A DNA stretch of 64,000 bases from Sweltsa coloradensis (lineage: Eukaryota > Arthropoda > Insecta > Plecoptera > Chloroperlidae): contig JAMZAV010001297.1 of assembly GCA_024449915.1 (NCBI GenBank), positions 124,001-188,000 on the forward strand. Direction: 5' to 3'. Under the pieces are notes generated by a model that saw only the letters and a list, made by a program, of their open reading frames with translations, was not told the DNA's origin and ran no database searches. Each line of letters begins with the position of its first letter. Position 1 is the first letter of the stretch. The translations under genes were made by a program, and so were the position numbers. Positions 22,250-33,655 of this stretch are shown here, in pieces.

Positions 22250-24317
22250 TCATTAAGAGAATTCCTTGATGACCATTGAACAATTTAACTTATTATTTTC
22301 ACACTTCTCTCACACCACTTTTTTTTCTCTCTTCACTTGGCTTGATTAAAAAAAATGTAAAAGGCAAATATACGCCTAAGTTTCTTCTCCAAAAATATCG
22401 TTAAATTAAAATCATTAGAGTTTGATATAAAAATGTTTATGTATGTTATCGTATTTTATGTATAATAACAAAGCATTAGATGTATTCATATTGGTAGTAA
22501 TTGTAATTACCATAATCTGTATTAATGTATTTGCCATATTATTAAATGGGCTGAAAATTTTCAATTTGGTAAATGGGATGGTTTCAAATCACTTACAGCC
22601 AAAACCAAAATTGGATTTTTTGGTATGAAATAAGAACTTTGCTTCGTATTCCATAATGAAACACAAGTTAATAACTATAGTTTTAAATTAATGGAACAAC
22701 TTTTACTTTTTCACTTGGTCTATGTTAGATCGGATTTTATGCCTCACTGCACCGAAAAAATCAAATAATCATTGATGTATTAAAATGTTCTTTATGTGTG
22801 TTTCGTATTTATCATGTATTAAAATCATTACAAGATTGGTCGGTTTCCATCTTGTATTAGATTCCTTTTTGATTGATTGCATGTCCTTATTAAATGAAAT
22901 ATCATTCTCGAAAAACTGTAAATATGCATTGTTATATTCACTAGAGTCATACCAAATGGTTAGGTCTGATAAACGTTTATTTTTAACTGCTTTAAATAAA
23001 TGACATAACAAAAACATTTACAACGGGTTCTTGGAAATGTAAATGGTGTTTCTATGTTTTGTATCATTAAACGATGTATCTTAATTGAAGAGGCTGAATA
23101 GGTGATTTGCATTTCCCAAACTCGATTTGGACAATTTTACATACGATTAAATTAAAAATATTTCAATCTATTCAGGTAAATATCTGAATTTACTTCTCTT
23201 TACCTTCCCATAATACAGAAGCTCAATTAGGCCTGCATGTGTGGGAAGTAAAATTCACCCAGTTAAAATAGTCAGTTTTTGGTCTTTAATATCTCACTTG
23301 TTGGCAAGATATTAATCGAGCATGATTCTTACCTATCAAATTTGGGGCCAATGATACGGGACCCGTATACCTTAAGGTCGCCAGAGAAAAAATATTATTG
23401 AAAAAGACCGTTCCTGTGTGGCTAAGGATTTGTTTTAATTCCGGCATGTTAACGATTTTTCAAAAAATAATTTTTTTTAAAATTTGGTAAGACGCAGATC
23501 AATATCGGATACCGGGTTTGAATTCCGGAGATCGGATTCAGTTTTCCCGTTAAAAGGCTCACCACCCATCAATTGTTTACTCGTATCCATAGTTACCTCA
23601 AGAGGGGCATCATTCACCTGGCATTCTACAGCAAAGTAATATTTCAATTCACGCTTACACAATGTGTTGGAACAATCAGGAAAGTGCGATTTCAATGATG
23701 TATTTAAACTTAAAAACTCAACTCAATTAGTGTTTAAATTTATTGGTTTTGTTAATTCCTTGAAAATTTAACCAAGAACGGAGTCGGAGTAGTCCATTAT
23801 TATGTATAAAAAGCGTTGAAATGCAGAAAAAGAAACCTCTGAAATCGTAAAAGAGATTTTCATTTATGATCAGGTATTTATTCGATGGCGCTCACAGTCT
23901 TGACTCGTTAAGTACATATATACCTAAGGGTTTTTGAATATTTAATATAATAATTGGCGCATTCGATCGCTTGTAAGAGTGCTGGTAAACACAAGAAACG
24001 TATAAGTAACTAATAAAACACACCGAACTTGTTTGTTTTATGGTTAGGGTAGTAGTAGATTTCCTCGCTTCACTCACCGACAAAGACAGCATGCGTTGCA
24101 TGAGAGAGTCACATGGTCAGATTCCCACCGCCTTCAATCATGACAAACTTTGTATCGAGGTTTATCCAGACGGTGATGCGAAACCAAGGAATTGAGTCCG
24201 CTTGAACAGCTCTCGGAATGCCCTGAATTTGTCACCTGAAGAGGGTCATACCGGTTGTCAGATGTCAACCGTACAGCATTCGATAGTATAGACATCAAAA
24301 CATTAAACAAGTATGAA
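22250..24317. other. Unassigned AT-rich stretch
   Basis: The minus-strand frame 22769-23017 (82 codons, with SDLTIWYDSSEYNN) and the minus-strand frame 23477-23695 (with KRELKYYFAVECQVNDAPLE) have fairly protein-like composition, but no family is recognised. A degenerate B-box-like block (GGGTTTGAATTCCGG, 23514-23528) suggests a tRNA-derived remnant on the plus strand. Nothing else stands out. Confidence 0.3.
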
Positions 24318-24434
24318 ATGATGAGAGTTTTAGATCTGAAGAATGTTTCTATTAAAATGTTCTTAAAAATTGCAATCATAATAATGGTGTTTGTGGATGT
24401 TCAACTCGATTTAGGCACACACTACATAAATTAA
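24318..24434 (+). CDS. Short ORF with signal-peptide-like core, copy 1
   Basis: A 38-codon frame starting ATGATG. After MRVLDLKNVS it has a hydrophobic run MFLKIAIIIMVFVDV and then a polar end and stop. A diverged direct copy at 24731-24820 keeps the frame, the start and the hydrophobic core. It could be a duplicated first exon encoding a signal peptide or membrane anchor, or a non-coding repeat that happens to be open. No downstream exon is identified, although GT dinucleotides that could act as donors lie inside it (e.g. ATGGTGTTT). Identity unknown. Confidence 0.3.
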   Translation: MMRVLDLKNVSIKMFLKIAIIIMVFVDVQLDLGTHYIN

Positions 24435-24730
24435 ATAGTGCCTCAGAATGGGCTGAGAGCATGGGCCCCAATAACCATGAATCTACCTATGGATAAGAAG
24501 TAAGCTTTCAATTAGGCCTCAATTTTTTATGTTGTAATGGCCTTCGAGAAATGTGAAGAGGTTTTTTTCAGTTAGCTGACGACAATAGTCTATCGACATA
24601 CAAAAGTATTGTTAGCAAATTCAATGTAGCTGCTGTTATGAAGGACTTCCTACTTACCAACGGTGTGCAGGAAATGAGTTCATATCGACCCGTTAACAAC
24701 TCGTATTGTATTGTTTTTTTTATTTCGACC

Positions 24731-24820
24731 ATGAAAGTTTTAGATCTGAAAAATGTTTCTTTTCAAATGTTCGTAAATATTGCAATCATAATAATCCTGT
24801 TTGTGGATGTGGATGTTTAA
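24731..24820 (+). CDS. Short ORF with signal-peptide-like core, copy 2
   Basis: A 29-codon frame reading MKVLDLKNVS and then MFVNIAIIIILFVDVDV. It aligns with copy 1 with only conservative changes in the hydrophobic part. Nucleotide similarity to copy 1 extends to about 24852 but not upstream of the ATG. That is unexpected for a random repeat and mildly favours a coding unit. It lies immediately left of the family I MITE at 24868. No promoter, splice partner or family is recognised. Confidence 0.3.
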   Translation: MKVLDLKNVSFQMFVNIAIIIILFVDVDV

Positions 24821-24867
24821 CACGATTTAAGTACACACACCACATAAATGTTTTAATGTTAGCATTG

Positions 24868-25514
24868 TTAAAGGGATATTCACCTGCTAAACTAAAAAAA
24901 ACGTTTCATTCAGGCTAGCTAGTTATGAATTTAGAAAGTAACAGAGAAATGATTGGCCCCACCATGAAAAAAAAATGTTTAGCTTGTCAATTTTTAAACT
25001 AGGTCCCATCGCCAAAAATCTTCCATAAGAACTTACATGGGGACGATCTTTATGCCCCGTAAACTTGGAGGATTTTCATACAAAAAAATTGGCCAATATT
25101 GACCTACTCGACAGACTTTTCTGTAAATTTGATATATATTTTTTGATTTGCAATTTGGGAAAGTGGTTAGGTTAAAATATTCTGATTACTATAAGAAGGA
25201 GTGTGATTTTGGAATGCAAATTTTTAGCATGTTTGAGTTCATAATTATTCACAGTTTAGGACACGATGTTGTAAAGGGCCATTTTAGATTGGTAAGATGC
25301 TCTAGATCTATGCAGAACAAAAAATAAGCATGCTAAAGCTGATTTAAGAAATTTACCAAAGTGCCAATTTTCGCAAATTTTAGTATCAACAATCTTTAAA
25401 AAATCGTGTAAAATCACAGTGACAAGATATAACTTTGTGAACGGTCATTTTATTGTTGTTTTATGCCATAGATTATGTGGTAAAAATATTAGTTAGGGAT
25501 AAAAGCCCCTTTAA
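24868..25514 (+). mobile_element. TTAA-flanked MITE family I, copy 2
   Basis: TTAA at 24868-24871 is followed by AGGGATATTCACC. The right end reads GGGATAAAAGCCCCT then TTAA at 25511-25514. It matches copy 3 (52403-53053) throughout in inverted orientation, including the CAGGCTA...AGTTATGAATTTAG block and GGGACGATCTTTATGCCCCG. Length is about 647 bp, with short imperfect TIRs built on AGGGG. Non-coding. Confidence 0.7.
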
Positions 25515-26279
25515 GAGGATGTAACTAAGAATAATGTAACAGCTATGTAATTTCATTGTTTTATTTCATTTGCAAATACAACCATGCAATTATATACAAT
25601 AATATAAGGAATATTACAACATTCAATATAATTGTGTTTGGTTCTATGGGAATTCAATACATATCAATTCACTTTATTTTTTCAAATATACGGACCAAAT
25701 TCGAAAATCAATTCCTGTTCTATTTATCCAAGACTCATCTCTTAATTCTGACTAGACATTAGACCACAACAGATACTAAATGACCATTCAAAGAGAATAA
25801 TTTTCATGATACCGGCAACTTACAAAATCATATTAAGAAACAATTTTAGTGTAGGCGCGGTTAATGATTATGATTTGTTGGACTTTACATACTCTACTCA
25901 AAATAATCATAGTGGTTACAACATTATAATTATCATCAACCATCTTCTTCAAGTTTCAAACATAACAGAATGGGCTTTGAACAAATAAATGCTGCCAGAA
26001 TGTAACACGAATAATAATAATATGTGGTGGTTGTTGTTGTGTCTATTGCTATTAAAAATCTTTTAAAATCCACAAAACACAAAAGGAAATGTCATGGCTG
26101 GTTCTTATCACGCCATGACATTAATTATTTATTAAATTATTAAAGGTCAATAGCCAGAGTACGAGACTGAAATTATTAGATACAATATGTTGATAAAATT
26201 GGAGAGAGAGCTCCATGTTTTTCCCAAAGTGATATTCTACTGGTACTGGAACTTCTAAAATTGGTAAAGTGTAGGCGAG
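25515..26279. other. Unassigned AT-rich
   Basis: Short AT-driven open frames only. No partner repeat found. Confidence 0.3.
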
Positions 26280-26901
26280 AGGCTGTGTGTTCACCAAAAA
26301 CCAAAATCCAAAATATGCATAAAACAGTAGTTTTAGAGTATGATCATTAATCACAGTCTTTTGAAAAGATCAAAATATATATATATATTTTTTTTTGGTC
26401 GATGCATTTTTCCTCTATTGCTACTTTTTTGAACGATTTTTGGTGCTAAGTTTTTCCAAAAGTATACCATTTGGATGGCTGATATTTTTATTGTAGCTTA
26501 CACTCATCTTTGACTATAGAATGTGTTTTTTTAAATGTGTATCTTCAATACCTTACATTTTACAGTGTTATATTTTCCGGTACTTTTCTGGTATTTGTAC
26601 CGTCAAAAGAAAAAAAAGAAGATCTTAAGATGCGAAAGCTATAGATTTCAAAATATCACCTTCTATAGTCAAAGATGAGTGTAATCTACAATAAAAATAT
26701 CAGCCATCCAAATGTTGTACTTTTGGAAAAACTTAGCACCAAAAATCGTTCAAAAAAGTAGCAATAGAGGAAAAATGCATCGACCAAAAAAATCCAAAAA
26801 ATATATTTTGATCTTTTCAAAAGGCTGTGATTAATGATCATACTCTATAACTACGGTTTTATGTATATTTTGGATTTTGGTTTTTGGTGAACACACAGCC
26901 T
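26280..26901. mobile_element. Foldback MITE with about 250-bp arms
   Basis: The left arm 26280-26530 (AGGCTGTGTGTTCACC...) is the reverse complement of the right arm about 26655-26901 (...GGTGAACACACAGCCT) with very few mismatches. The loop is about 120 bp. The right flank reads TTAAGGG. The end motif GTTCACC...TTAAGG resembles the ends of the family G element at 63043-63442. Non-coding. Confidence 0.75.
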
Positions 26902-27639
26902 TAAGGGATATTTGAATGTTCCACATATATTTGGAAGTAGAAAGTTTGTGAAAACTAAGGAACCGACCGGTCCATATCACACGCCAGAGGCGGATTGTCC
27001 CCCCGTTCTCTCACGCCTAGCCACTTGAACTAATTGGTCACAAGCCCACACCACGATTACAAAGTCTCATTTGATAACATTGCCTCAATATGACATTACA
27101 ACCGGAGGCTTTCTTGACCTCAATCAACAAGTCTAATTTCTGTCTGAATATGCCAATTTCAAAATAGATTCCAGTTCTATACCGTCCATAACTTCCTTCC
27201 AGGCAGAACTTGAACACATTTTATAGTTTTGTATATCTTAAATATGTAACATTTATAATTAATCATTTAGGTCATTACTGACACTGAACATTTATCATAA
27301 ATTTGTAAATATTAATTGAAAATACAGTTACTGAACACGTGTATACACTGAATGAGTAAAACAAACAATGATTGCATATCTCATTTTATCACATAATATA
27401 TTATACTAGGCTACAATTGACACGTAAAAAGAAACATGGTAAGTGGAGAAAATATAATTGAAACAAAATTGCTAGTGTTGGGTAGGAACTGTAGGGAAAA
27501 AAAAAACTAGTTCCTTATTCGGAAACTTAAAAGAAACGCATTTTTTTAGTTAGAGGAACTTTAAAATACAAAATTAACAAACATCGGGGAACAAGCATCA
27601 ATACAATAGGTGCTTCAACATTCATTATAAACATTTATA
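26902..27639. other. Unassigned AT-rich
   Basis: No gene, RNA or repeat partner recognised. Confidence 0.3.
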
Positions 27640-28412
27640 CTAGGAAAACGCTAAAGTCCCGCCGCGTTGATGGATGAGCTTTTTAAAATTTTTAGTTTGC
27701 ATGGGATATCTTTACTTTTGCAAGTTCTTTGTTTTGCTGCCTACGCATTATAGGTGATTGTTGTCAAGTTTCTTTTGTTACCTGTCAATTGGTAATTATT
27801 TACCGTAAAAACTAATATTAAAAGCGTTTATTTCTATGGATTCTGGCTAACTATTTAAACTTTTTCTTTTAAAAGGTACTACATCATCATAACCTAATGT
27901 CCATGTATAATATTAACGTTGTAGCCCCACCCTTTTGGGGTCAGAATTGGCCAAAATGGCACGAAAATATCGCAAAAAAAAATCAAAAAAACTTATTAAA
28001 AGCTTTATTTCTATAGATTCTGGCTAACTTTTTCAACTTTTTCTTTCAAAAAGGTACTACATCACCATAACCTTAATGTCTATGTAAAATATTAACGTTG
28101 TAGCCCCACCCGTTTGGTCAGAATTGGCCCAAATGGCACGAAAATATCGCACTAAAAATCGAAAAATATTGTAAAAGTACCATATTCATAAGAAATATTT
28201 CTTCGATTGTACCAAAAAACAATACAAGTCTAAGTTCAGAGATTTCGAACGTCCTGTCAAATTTCATCAAGATCGGATATGCCGTTTGCCAAGTAGAGAG
28301 CGAACAAACAGACAGAAAAACAAATAAAAACAAAAAACAAAAAAACAAAAAAACACCCAAGCACAATTTTTTGGGGGTCAGTGAAAATTGAAGTCTTCGC
28401 TTCGCTTATCCA
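27640..28412 (-). mobile_element. Helitron-like element, family A copy 3
   Basis: Read on the minus strand: TGGATAAGCGAAGCG at 28412, then the poly-T tract and two internal units of about 175 bp. It ends GCTCATCCATCAACGCGG...GCGTTTTCCTAG at 27640. T flanks both ends. Good structural match to copy A1 and to 59457-60375. Confidence 0.75.
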
Positions 28413-28519
28413 ATATATACATATGGTAACACCGATGTCGCTGATAGACAAGAGATAAAGTTATGTAACATTTTGCGTTGGACTAGATTGTAAATGACAA
28501 GGACTTTACAAAGTATAAG

Positions 28520-28615
28520 CTAAGATTGTAACGATTACTCAAAGTCCCAGCGGAATTTTGGGAAACCTTGTGCGTAAAGATTTCTTACCCCTTGGTTACT
28601 GCCATGCATTCACTC
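28520..28615 (+). repeat. Fragment of family C
   Basis: AAGTCCCAGCGGAATTTTGGGAAACCTTG... and TTGGTTACTG resemble 42465-42540. The ends are not present. Confidence 0.4.
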
Positions 28616-29224
28616 ACCGCCAAACATTGAACACATGAATCAATAGAAATGATTATTTTGTTCAAAAATACAAATAAATGACGTTAAATAAAATATTTTT
28701 AGTGTATTTTGAATATATTATTTCTTAGACAATTAAATTGAAAAGATTTTGCTGAAAATGTAAACAGCGCCCACAAATTTGTTCCCGGATGACTGTTTAA
28801 ATTTAAGCGAAATCTGTTTTGCTGTTTTAGCGAACTCAGTGAGTCAGACACAGACAAGAGACATAAGAGGCCAGATACACGAACAGAGAAAGTCTGATTT
28901 GAGTTGAGTTGAAAGTTATGCAGTAGCTTCGCTCGCTCGCATCGCCTAATGCTAGTGTTCAATATTCGAAGTCGCAAACCACATTAATAACCTCGCCACA
29001 TTGATAGTGCCTTTATGCATACCCAGGTGCGAAAAACTCATTTTAAAATGGGTGGTGGGGGGAGGTATTTCTTTTAACGGGCTGAATAATGAACTTTTGT
29101 TGGCTTCGATGCACAACTAGCCACAATTCAGCACACCCTAGGAATACTAATTGCACTAATTTTTTTCTCCAGTTATAGCCGTGGTGATGAACGTCAAATC
29201 GAACTGGATGTTTTGTTGCTTACA
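28616..29224. other. Unassigned
   Basis: The minus-strand 92-codon frame at 28699-28977 has no motif. The block CTTCGCTCGCTCGCATCGCC near 28927 resembles the minisatellite next to Helitron-like 5' ends and may be a remnant. Confidence 0.3.
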
Positions 29225-30004
29225 CTAGGAAAACGCTTAAGTCCCGCCGCGTTGTTGGATGAGCGTAATTGGTGCATTGAGCTGCCATGTGTTATGCAAA
29301 TTTTCTGTTGTTCTGTGGCAAAATCATTACTTAGTTGAAATTTTTTAAAATTAAATTAAATTAAATTAAAAATTAACTTAATTTTTTAATTTTTTTAAAA
29401 TTAATCGTAATTGTTAAAACAAAATCGTAAAATTGCGATTTTCATAAGAAATAATTTCTCGATTGCGCTCAAATTTTACACTAATATATTAATTCATAAA
29501 ATAAAGGTTCTGCGAAAAAATGATTACGATCGGATAAAGCATGTTTATAAGTCAAAGAGTTGTTTAAAAAAAGAAAAAACCCTGTAAAATTTCGATTTTT
29601 ATGATAAATATTTTTTCAATTGCGCTCAAATTTCACAAAAATATCAAAATTTCATAAAATAAAGGTTCTGTGCAAAAATCATTAAACCGGATAAAGCATG
29701 TAGGTGTTATAAGTCGAAGAAAATTTTAAAAATTGAAAAAAATCGTAAAATTGCGATTTCATGAGAAAAATTTTTCCGATTGCGCTTAAAAACGTGGCAG
29801 TTCTAAGTTCAGAGATTTCGAAGGCCTCCATAAAATTTCATCGCAATCGGATTATCGGTTTAGCCGGAATCGTGTGGACAAACAGACAAAAATACAAAAA
29901 AAAAAGAAAGAAAAAAAAAAAAAAAAAAAACATTCCGGATTTTTTTCTCCAGTGTAGTGAAATGGAATCTTCGCTTCGCTCGCTACGCTCGCTACGCTCA
30001 TCCA
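29225..30004 (-). mobile_element. Helitron-like element, family B copy 4
   Basis: Minus-strand start TGGATGAGCG at 30004 with (TAGCGAGCG)n, and end GACTTAAGCGTTTTCCTAG at 29225 followed by T. Three internal units of about 160 bp lie between. An 82-codon plus frame ending in a K-rich tract at 29761-30009 is the same repeat artefact as in copies 1-3. Confidence 0.75.
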
Positions 30005-30005
30005 A

Positions 30006-30613
30006 CTAGGAAGCTTCGCAAACGCTTTTTCAGGCGCGTTGTTGAATAAGCGTATTTTTTTTTTAACGAAAACAAGCGTAAAATTGCGATTTTCATGAGA
30101 AATGATTTTTCGATTGCGCTTTAATTTCACACGAATATATGAATTTATAAAATTAATGTTCTGTGAAAAAATCATTACAATCGGATAAAGCAAGTCAGTG
30201 TTATAAGTCGAAGAAATTTAAAAAATCGAAAAAATAGAAAATTGCAATTATCATAAGAAATAATTTTTAGATTCCGCTCAAATTTCACACGAGTATATAA
30301 CTTCATAAAATAAAGGTTCTTTGAAAAAATCAATACAATCGGATAAAGAATGAAGGTGTTATAAGTCGAAGATTTTTTTTTTAAATCGAAGAAAATCGTA
30401 AAATTGCGATTTTCATGAGAAATAATTTTTGATTGCGTTCAAAAACGTGGCAGTTCTAAGTTCAGAGATTTCGAAGGTCTCCAGAAAATTTCATCGCAAT
30501 TGGAGTATCGGTTTAGCCGGAATTATGTTAACAAACAGCCAAAAATACAAAAAAAAACATTCCGGATTTTTTTCTCCAGTGTTGTGAAATGGAATCTTTG
30601 CTTCGCTCATCCA
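30006..30613 (-). mobile_element. Helitron-like element, family B copy 5, tandem to copy 4
   Basis: Minus-strand start TGGATGAGC at 30613 and end CTTCCTAG at 30006. A single T (minus strand, position 30005) separates this CTAG from the TGGATGAGCG start of copy 4. The 3' hairpin is the CGCCTGAAAAAGCG version. The subterminal repeat here is degenerate (CGCTTATTCAAC). Confidence 0.7.
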
Positions 30614-31173
30614 ATCACAGGAAGCAGTGACTATAACTTCTTTATCGGCCTTAAGAGGGCATTTCCCAGCCAGAATTGAGCACAAATTATAACACACAGA
30701 AAGAGGTCTGATAAAACTAACAGAGCCAGTAAACTCAAGTTAACTCTTTTGTAGAGAAACACAGAACCATGCTCCTTTGTTATACAAATAAGAGCGCCTC
30801 TGAATACGTTTTATCAGGATTTATACAAAATGGCAGGGATCACCATATTCTGCGCATGTTTGGTGTATTTTTTGTAAACGCATTATTTATAAATCTACTT
30901 CTAAAAGGACTATACAATCATAAATATAAGCTAAATTAACAGCCTTTTGTAAAGTATTACGAATTGTCTTTAATCATTCGTCAGTCAGATCGTTTCTATT
31001 GGGATAGTGGAGTTTGTCGGGGTCGGCGTCAGCGTCGATGCTTGCCACAGCGGGGGGACGCCCCCCCCTCCACGCCCTTCCGTGAGCCCCCTCCCATTTC
31101 AGAATGTTAAACATATCTGCTACAACTGGAATAATAGCCCAAAAATCCAAGGGGTTTGTGTTCCTAGGATCTG
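30614..31173. other. Unassigned
   Basis: A C-rich patch at 31060-31100 is the only compositional feature. No coding motif. Confidence 0.3.
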
Positions 31174-31250
31174 TGACTTGTGGCTAGTTGGTAAGATGCA
31201 AGGCTCATAACCTTATCAGTACTTCATCCCAATTCGAAAACGAGTTCCTA
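31174..31250 (+). pseudogene. tRNA-Met(CAT)-like pseudogene or SINE head
   Basis: TGTGGCTAGTTGGTAAGATG resembles a D-arm/A-box. CAAGGCTCATAACCTT forms an anticodon-stem-like hairpin with CAT in the loop. The T-arm (CCCAATTCGAAAACG) is degenerate and the acceptor stem is not complementary. Not a functional tRNA. Confidence 0.4.
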
Positions 31251-31407
31251 CGCGTCTGATACTGTATGTAAATGTCCTGCGCTTCACGACCTTGAACATG
31301 AAGTGCGAGTGCGAGCTACATGAAACATAGTCGTAAAATATAGTTATACAGAAAACGTGGATATGAGGGAATAGGACACATATTTTGGCAGTTGCAATCT
31401 AATAGCT

Positions 31408-31730
31408 ATTCGCTCGGCCAAGAAGTATCCTATGAATATAAAACTTTGAAAAGTTGTCAATAAATCATACGTGGACAGCCCTGCGGTCATAGATTTTCAA
31501 AATTGTGTCTGAATCAGCCAAACAAAATCTCGAATAAAGTCAATTTTGTAGTTTTTAACAAAATCAAAATTCTTGAACACTAATTTATTTTTTATAAATT
31601 ATTTTAAAACAAAATTTAGAAATGTGTTGTTAATGCAGAGCCATATATTTCCACATTTGTGACATATTTTCAAAATTTCTAACACCTGTGGTGTCAGTCA
31701 GCCGAGCGAACAGCAATTTGCCTAAAACGC
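31408..31730 (+). repeat. Family G element, copy 1 (ends missing)
   Basis: Matches 63090-63410 in the same orientation: CTCGGCCAA, GTCATAGATTTTCAAAAT, TTATTTTTTATAAATTATTT, CAGCCGAGCGAACAG. The terminal GTTCACCACCC repeats of copy 2 are not found here. Confidence 0.6.
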
Positions 31731-32287
31731 ATGTCCTATACACTCTTAAAAATAAACATATATCAACATTTATCTTTACAGATCTGTTTCTATAAATCTC
31801 TTCTGATTTTCTATTTGTTGCTCCGGATCAGTTTCAACGTCAGCTGCAACGGTGGACTTCTGCCCCGCCCCCGCCTTGGGCTGATCACCAACCATTTCAG
31901 CAACATCTGGAATTAAGATATATAATACAGAATTTCTGTCCGTTTATCAATAGAAATTATTGCGCAAACTTTAAGACAGCATTAAAGTTCCACAACTTTC
32001 ATACAAAAACGCATTAATGGTCAAAAGAAGCAACCTTTGTTGTCAATTTATCGCCTATTAACGCAGGAAATGAACACTTCTAAACTATTTTACGATGTTG
32101 CCAAATCGTCAAAACTGCTTTCGGTCAGTTACTCACAATAGCTTAAAACAGGTATTTGGCAACTGTGTTAAAGGCGGTGGGTGGGGTAGGAACCCTGGAG
32201 ATTGACATCAACCCTTTTCCGTTTGGCTGATTTAAAGAAATGGGACTTTAATTCTGTCTTCAACATTATACATTCATTTTATTTCAT
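31731..32287. other. Unassigned
   Basis: No recognised gene. A 61-codon frame at 31731-31916 shows no motif. Confidence 0.3.
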
Positions 32288-32357
32288 TGGCGAATAGGAG
32301 CCGTCCCACAGTACCGCTTCCCGTATGGCAATCAACCATTTTTTCCCCAATGCCATC
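32288..32357. mobile_element. Left-arm outer part of a palindromic element split by the BEL insertion
   Basis: GGCGAATAGGAGCCGTCCC...CGCTTCCCGTATGGCAATC...CCATC is the reverse complement of 39139-39207. The arm resumes immediately after the BEL 3' LTR at 38870. The last five bases, CCATC, are the BEL target duplication. Confidence 0.7.
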
Positions 32358-32569
32358 TGTTTGAGTTTAGAAGGCATAATATTGTTATGCATTGTGAGGG
32401 CTGTGACCTCACATCATGTTTTTGTTATTAAATATGTTTTTTAGTAGTCACTAGCAACGAACGAGTTGAAAAGGATGTGAAATGAGTGTACTATGTTTGA
32501 AAGTAAAGTAATTCAAATAAATAAATAAATATACAGTCCACATTTAAAAAAGCCTACCAGTTTTATTCA
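32358..32569 (+). repeat. BEL 5' LTR
   Basis: Starts TGTTTGAG and ends TTTTATTCA; matches 38652-38864. It contains an AATAAA-rich stretch (AAATAAATAAATAAAT) usable as polyadenylation signal. 5'-TG...CA-3' ends are canonical. Confidence 0.95.
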
Positions 32570-32570
32570 T

Positions 32571-32588
32571 TGGTCCTCCGGGCCGGAT
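32571..32588 (+). other. Primer binding site, tRNA-Tyr type
   Basis: TGGTCCTCCGGGCCGGAT lies one base after the LTR. It is complementary to the 3' end expected of an animal tRNA-Tyr (CCGGC...GGACCA). Assignment is from memory of tRNA-Tyr ends. Confidence 0.6.
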
Positions 32589-32674
32589 TTATCACGAGTT
32601 TGCTTTGCTTCGACAGTGTCAGCAACCAGCAGAAAACAGGTCAGACAAACTATTTATTACTTTAGCCTTTCAAC

Positions 32675-32927
32675 ATGGACACAAAACAAAAAAAGGCCTG
32701 GGTCAAGCAGAGAGGTATTTATAAAGCTACCATTTCACGAATTCAGACGTTTGTCAGTAGTCTCGACATATCGCAGGATGTCAATAAGATACAAATTAGA
32801 CTTGAACAGTTACTGGAAACCTGGACAAGGTTTGATGAGGTCCAAACCAATCTAGAGTTGCATGATGAAAACATAGACCATGAAGGAGAGAGGATCACCA
32901 TTGAAACTCTGGTTCATGACCTTAGAG
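32675..32927 (+). pseudogene. BEL gag, N-terminal segment
   Basis: The frame starts at ATG 32675 (MDTKQKKAWVKQRG) and reads about 84 codons of a helical, charged Gag N-terminus typical of BEL elements. At about 32928 the sequence switches into an inverted copy of downstream gag, so the frame continues to 33106 only as nonsense. The start is supported by its position about 100 bp after the primer site and by the corresponding ATG in the inverted copy. Confidence 0.75.
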
Positions 32928-33649
32928 TCACTAAACGTCAGCCACTTTGTATAGAGCCGTCAAAACTAGGCAACTTTATAGACGGTAGGTTTAACTTAGT
33001 CTTACTAGGCCTGCGAGATGCGCCAATTGTATCATTTGAGGCGTCTAGGTCAACTAAGTGTTGTCTAGGTTCTAACAAGCCTGACATAGTTGCTCTAAGG
33101 TCATGAACCAGAGTTTCAATGGTGATCCTCTCTCCTTCATGGTCTATGTTTTCATCATGCAACTCTAGATTGGTTTGGACCTCATCAAACCTTGTCCAGG
33201 TTTCCAGTAACTGTTCAAGTCTAATTTGTATCTTATTGACATCCTGCGATATGTCGAGACTACTGACAAACGTCTGAATTCGTGAAATGGTAGCTTTATA
33301 AATACCTCTCTGCTTGACCCAAAGCTTGATTTGTTTTTGTGTCCATGTTGAAAGGCTAAAGTAATAAATAGTTGTCTGACCTGTTTTCTGCTGGTTGCTG
33401 ACACTGTCGAAGCAAAGCAAAACTCGTGATAAATCCGGCGCGGTTGGACCAATGAATAAAACTGGTAGGCTTTTTAAATGTGGACTGTATATTTATTTTT
33501 TTATTTGAATTACTTTACTTTCAAAAAAGAGTACACTCATTTCACATCCTTTTCAACTCGTTCGTTGCTAGTGACTACTAAAAAACATATTTAATAACAA
33601 AAACATGATGTGAGGTCACAGCCCTCACAATGCATAACAATATTATGCC
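32928..33649 (-). repeat. Inverted duplication of LTR-PBS-gag 5' end inside the BEL element
   Basis: Read on the minus strand from 33649, this is an LTR lacking its first 15 or so bases (to about 33459), the primer site, and the gag N-terminus. It continues past the point reached on the plus strand, into the gag segment that also occurs at 33656-33771. It holds about 60 bp of gag (33044-33103) found nowhere else in this element. It differs from the plus copy by several bases, including an indel just after the gag ATG that breaks that frame. The result is a near-perfect hairpin at the 5' end. Confidence 0.9.
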
Positions 33650-33655
33650 AACCAG

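Noticed and set aside
29761..30009. Recurrent peptide (FPIALKNVAVLSSEISKAS type) in five places
   Set aside because: It recurs because it lies in the Helitron-like repeat. The frame is broken in other copies and runs into poly-A/poly-K; no start or domain.
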